This document shows, one piece after another, positions 63,560 to 64,000 of a DNA stretch of 64,000 nt. A program made the translations under genes and the position numbers. The first letter of the stretch is position 1. Each line of letters begins with the position of its first letter. The DNA is from CALCCV01 sp964388665 (lineage in GTDB: Bacteria; Bdellovibrionota; Bdellovibrionia; Bdellovibrionales; Bdellovibrionaceae), in contig CAYMBJ010000010.1 in assembly GCA_964388665.1 (NCBI GenBank), positions 1-64,000 of the forward strand, read 5' to 3'. The notes beneath the pieces are model-generated. The model was not told where the DNA came from, made no database searches, and saw only the letters and a program-made list of their open reading frames with translations.

Positions 63560-63649
63560 AGCTGCTTGGGTCTTATTGCTGTTGCAGTCGCTTTTTGGTT
63601 AGAGCCATGAACTCATCTTTGCTATGATTATACGCGCTGTACACACGAT

Positions 63650-64000
63650 TCAAAAGTGGTGAGGATTCTCAAAGAGATTTAAAGAAGAAGCAAATCTTTC
63701 AAATTTTAGATACTCGGTGCCAAATAGAATCGACTCGCAATGACAGTCGGAACTCATACAGGCTGCGCACTCCGCACCATGTTGCATCTGTTGGCGCAGA
63801 AAATCCGAGCTTTTTCCAAGCACTTGAAATCCTGCCTTTCTAAAAAGTACGCTACTGTTGCCCTCGTGCCCGTTGACCCAACTTGATCCAACCACAATTT
63901 CGCAGTCTTGTTTGTTGAGCCATTCGCGAGCAGAAAGGGCTAGGCGAGTACCTAGTCCCCGTCGACGCATCTCCGGCACAACAGCAAGGTTTATGGCCCA
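63650..64000 (-). CDS. GNAT N-acetyltransferase, 5' end cut by window edge
   Basis: The visible C-terminal part (117 residues, stop at 63650-63652) has the acetyl-CoA signature VVPEMRRRGLGTRLALSARE (motif A: R-x-x-G-x-G/A) and GFQVLGKSSDFL, followed by a Cys-rich tail (HGAECAACMSSDCHCES) that could bind a metal. Upstream residues run off the right edge, so the start is not visible. Confidence 0.8.
   Translation of the reverse strand, partial: WAINLAVVPEMRRRGLGTRLALSAREWLNKQDCEIVVGSSWVNGHEGNSSVLFRKAGFQVLGKSSDFLRQQMQHGAECAACMSSDCHCESILFGTEYLKFERFASSLNLFENPHHF

Overview
The window reads as chromosomal DNA of a free-living or predatory Gram-negative bacterium, most likely of the Bdellovibrionota (Bdellovibrio/Oligoflexia-like). 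This is inferred from gene content, not from a marker gene. The evidence is a TIGR02147-family regulator, a Bdellovibrio-type HNH protein, DUF1592/DUF1552 'planctomycete-type' proteins, a fused isobutyryl-CoA mutase, a very large share of lipoproteins and secreted proteins of unknown function, and frequent GTG/TTG starts behind purine-rich Shine-Dalgarno (SD) sequences. I saw no rRNA, tRNA or CRISPR array.

Layout. 1-1180: tail of an ISL3-like transposase and a lipoprotein, closed by a bidirectional terminator. 1216-3341: an outer-membrane protein and an M23 peptidase. 3779-11385: a long minus-strand housekeeping run (yceD-like, rpmF, fabH, fabD, fabG, acpP, fabF, rpiB, glyA) for fatty-acid synthesis and one-carbon metabolism; plsX is absent from its usual place. 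11451-14882: an NMT1/THI5-type ABC importer with a 2OG-Fe(II) oxygenase. 15167-20022: a mixed accessory stretch with a lytic transglycosylase, an RDD protein, a core-domain-only tyrosine recombinase and a membrane-anchored HTH protein behind repeated operator-like sequences. 20113-29457: an Omp85-type barrel, leucine-type dehydrogenase, a YfgM-like/BamB pair (envelope biogenesis), small secreted proteins, an MscS channel and TtcA. 29524-31379: an AAA/DUF4143 ATPase and a GST separated by a perfect 70-bp palindrome. 31515-39814: leuS, a PA14/FnIII lipoprotein, a CotH-kinase protein, a lipoprotein and an HNH gene broken by an in-frame TGA. 39789-44601: an RND pump with a TolC-type channel. 44872-49824: IcmF, crotonase and 3-hydroxyacyl-CoA dehydrogenase, translationally coupled. 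50043-53414: an SH3-like secreted protein, an OlsB-like acyltransferase and arginase. 53450-58349: a frameshifted DUF1552 gene facing an intact DUF1592-DUF1552 pair. 58442-64000: membrane and secreted proteins, a TIGR02147 regulator divergent from a three-gene lipoprotein operon, and a partial GNAT.

The most striking non-coding observation is a family of about 110-125 bp structured elements in three places (12570-12694, 44739-44860, about 59660-59770), each lying against a stop codon. Two copies share a GAGGCGT...GCTCCTC core hairpin but have different outer arms that still pair with each other, which is the pattern expected if structure is under selection. Other observations are the 70-bp perfect palindrome, two recently broken genes (HNH nonsense, DUF1552 frameshift), an 18-bp tandem repeat adding a hexapeptide-repeat tail to the start of TtcA, a 12-bp repeat that reiterates an in-frame stop codon, and phased direct repeats before the membrane-anchored HTH gene.
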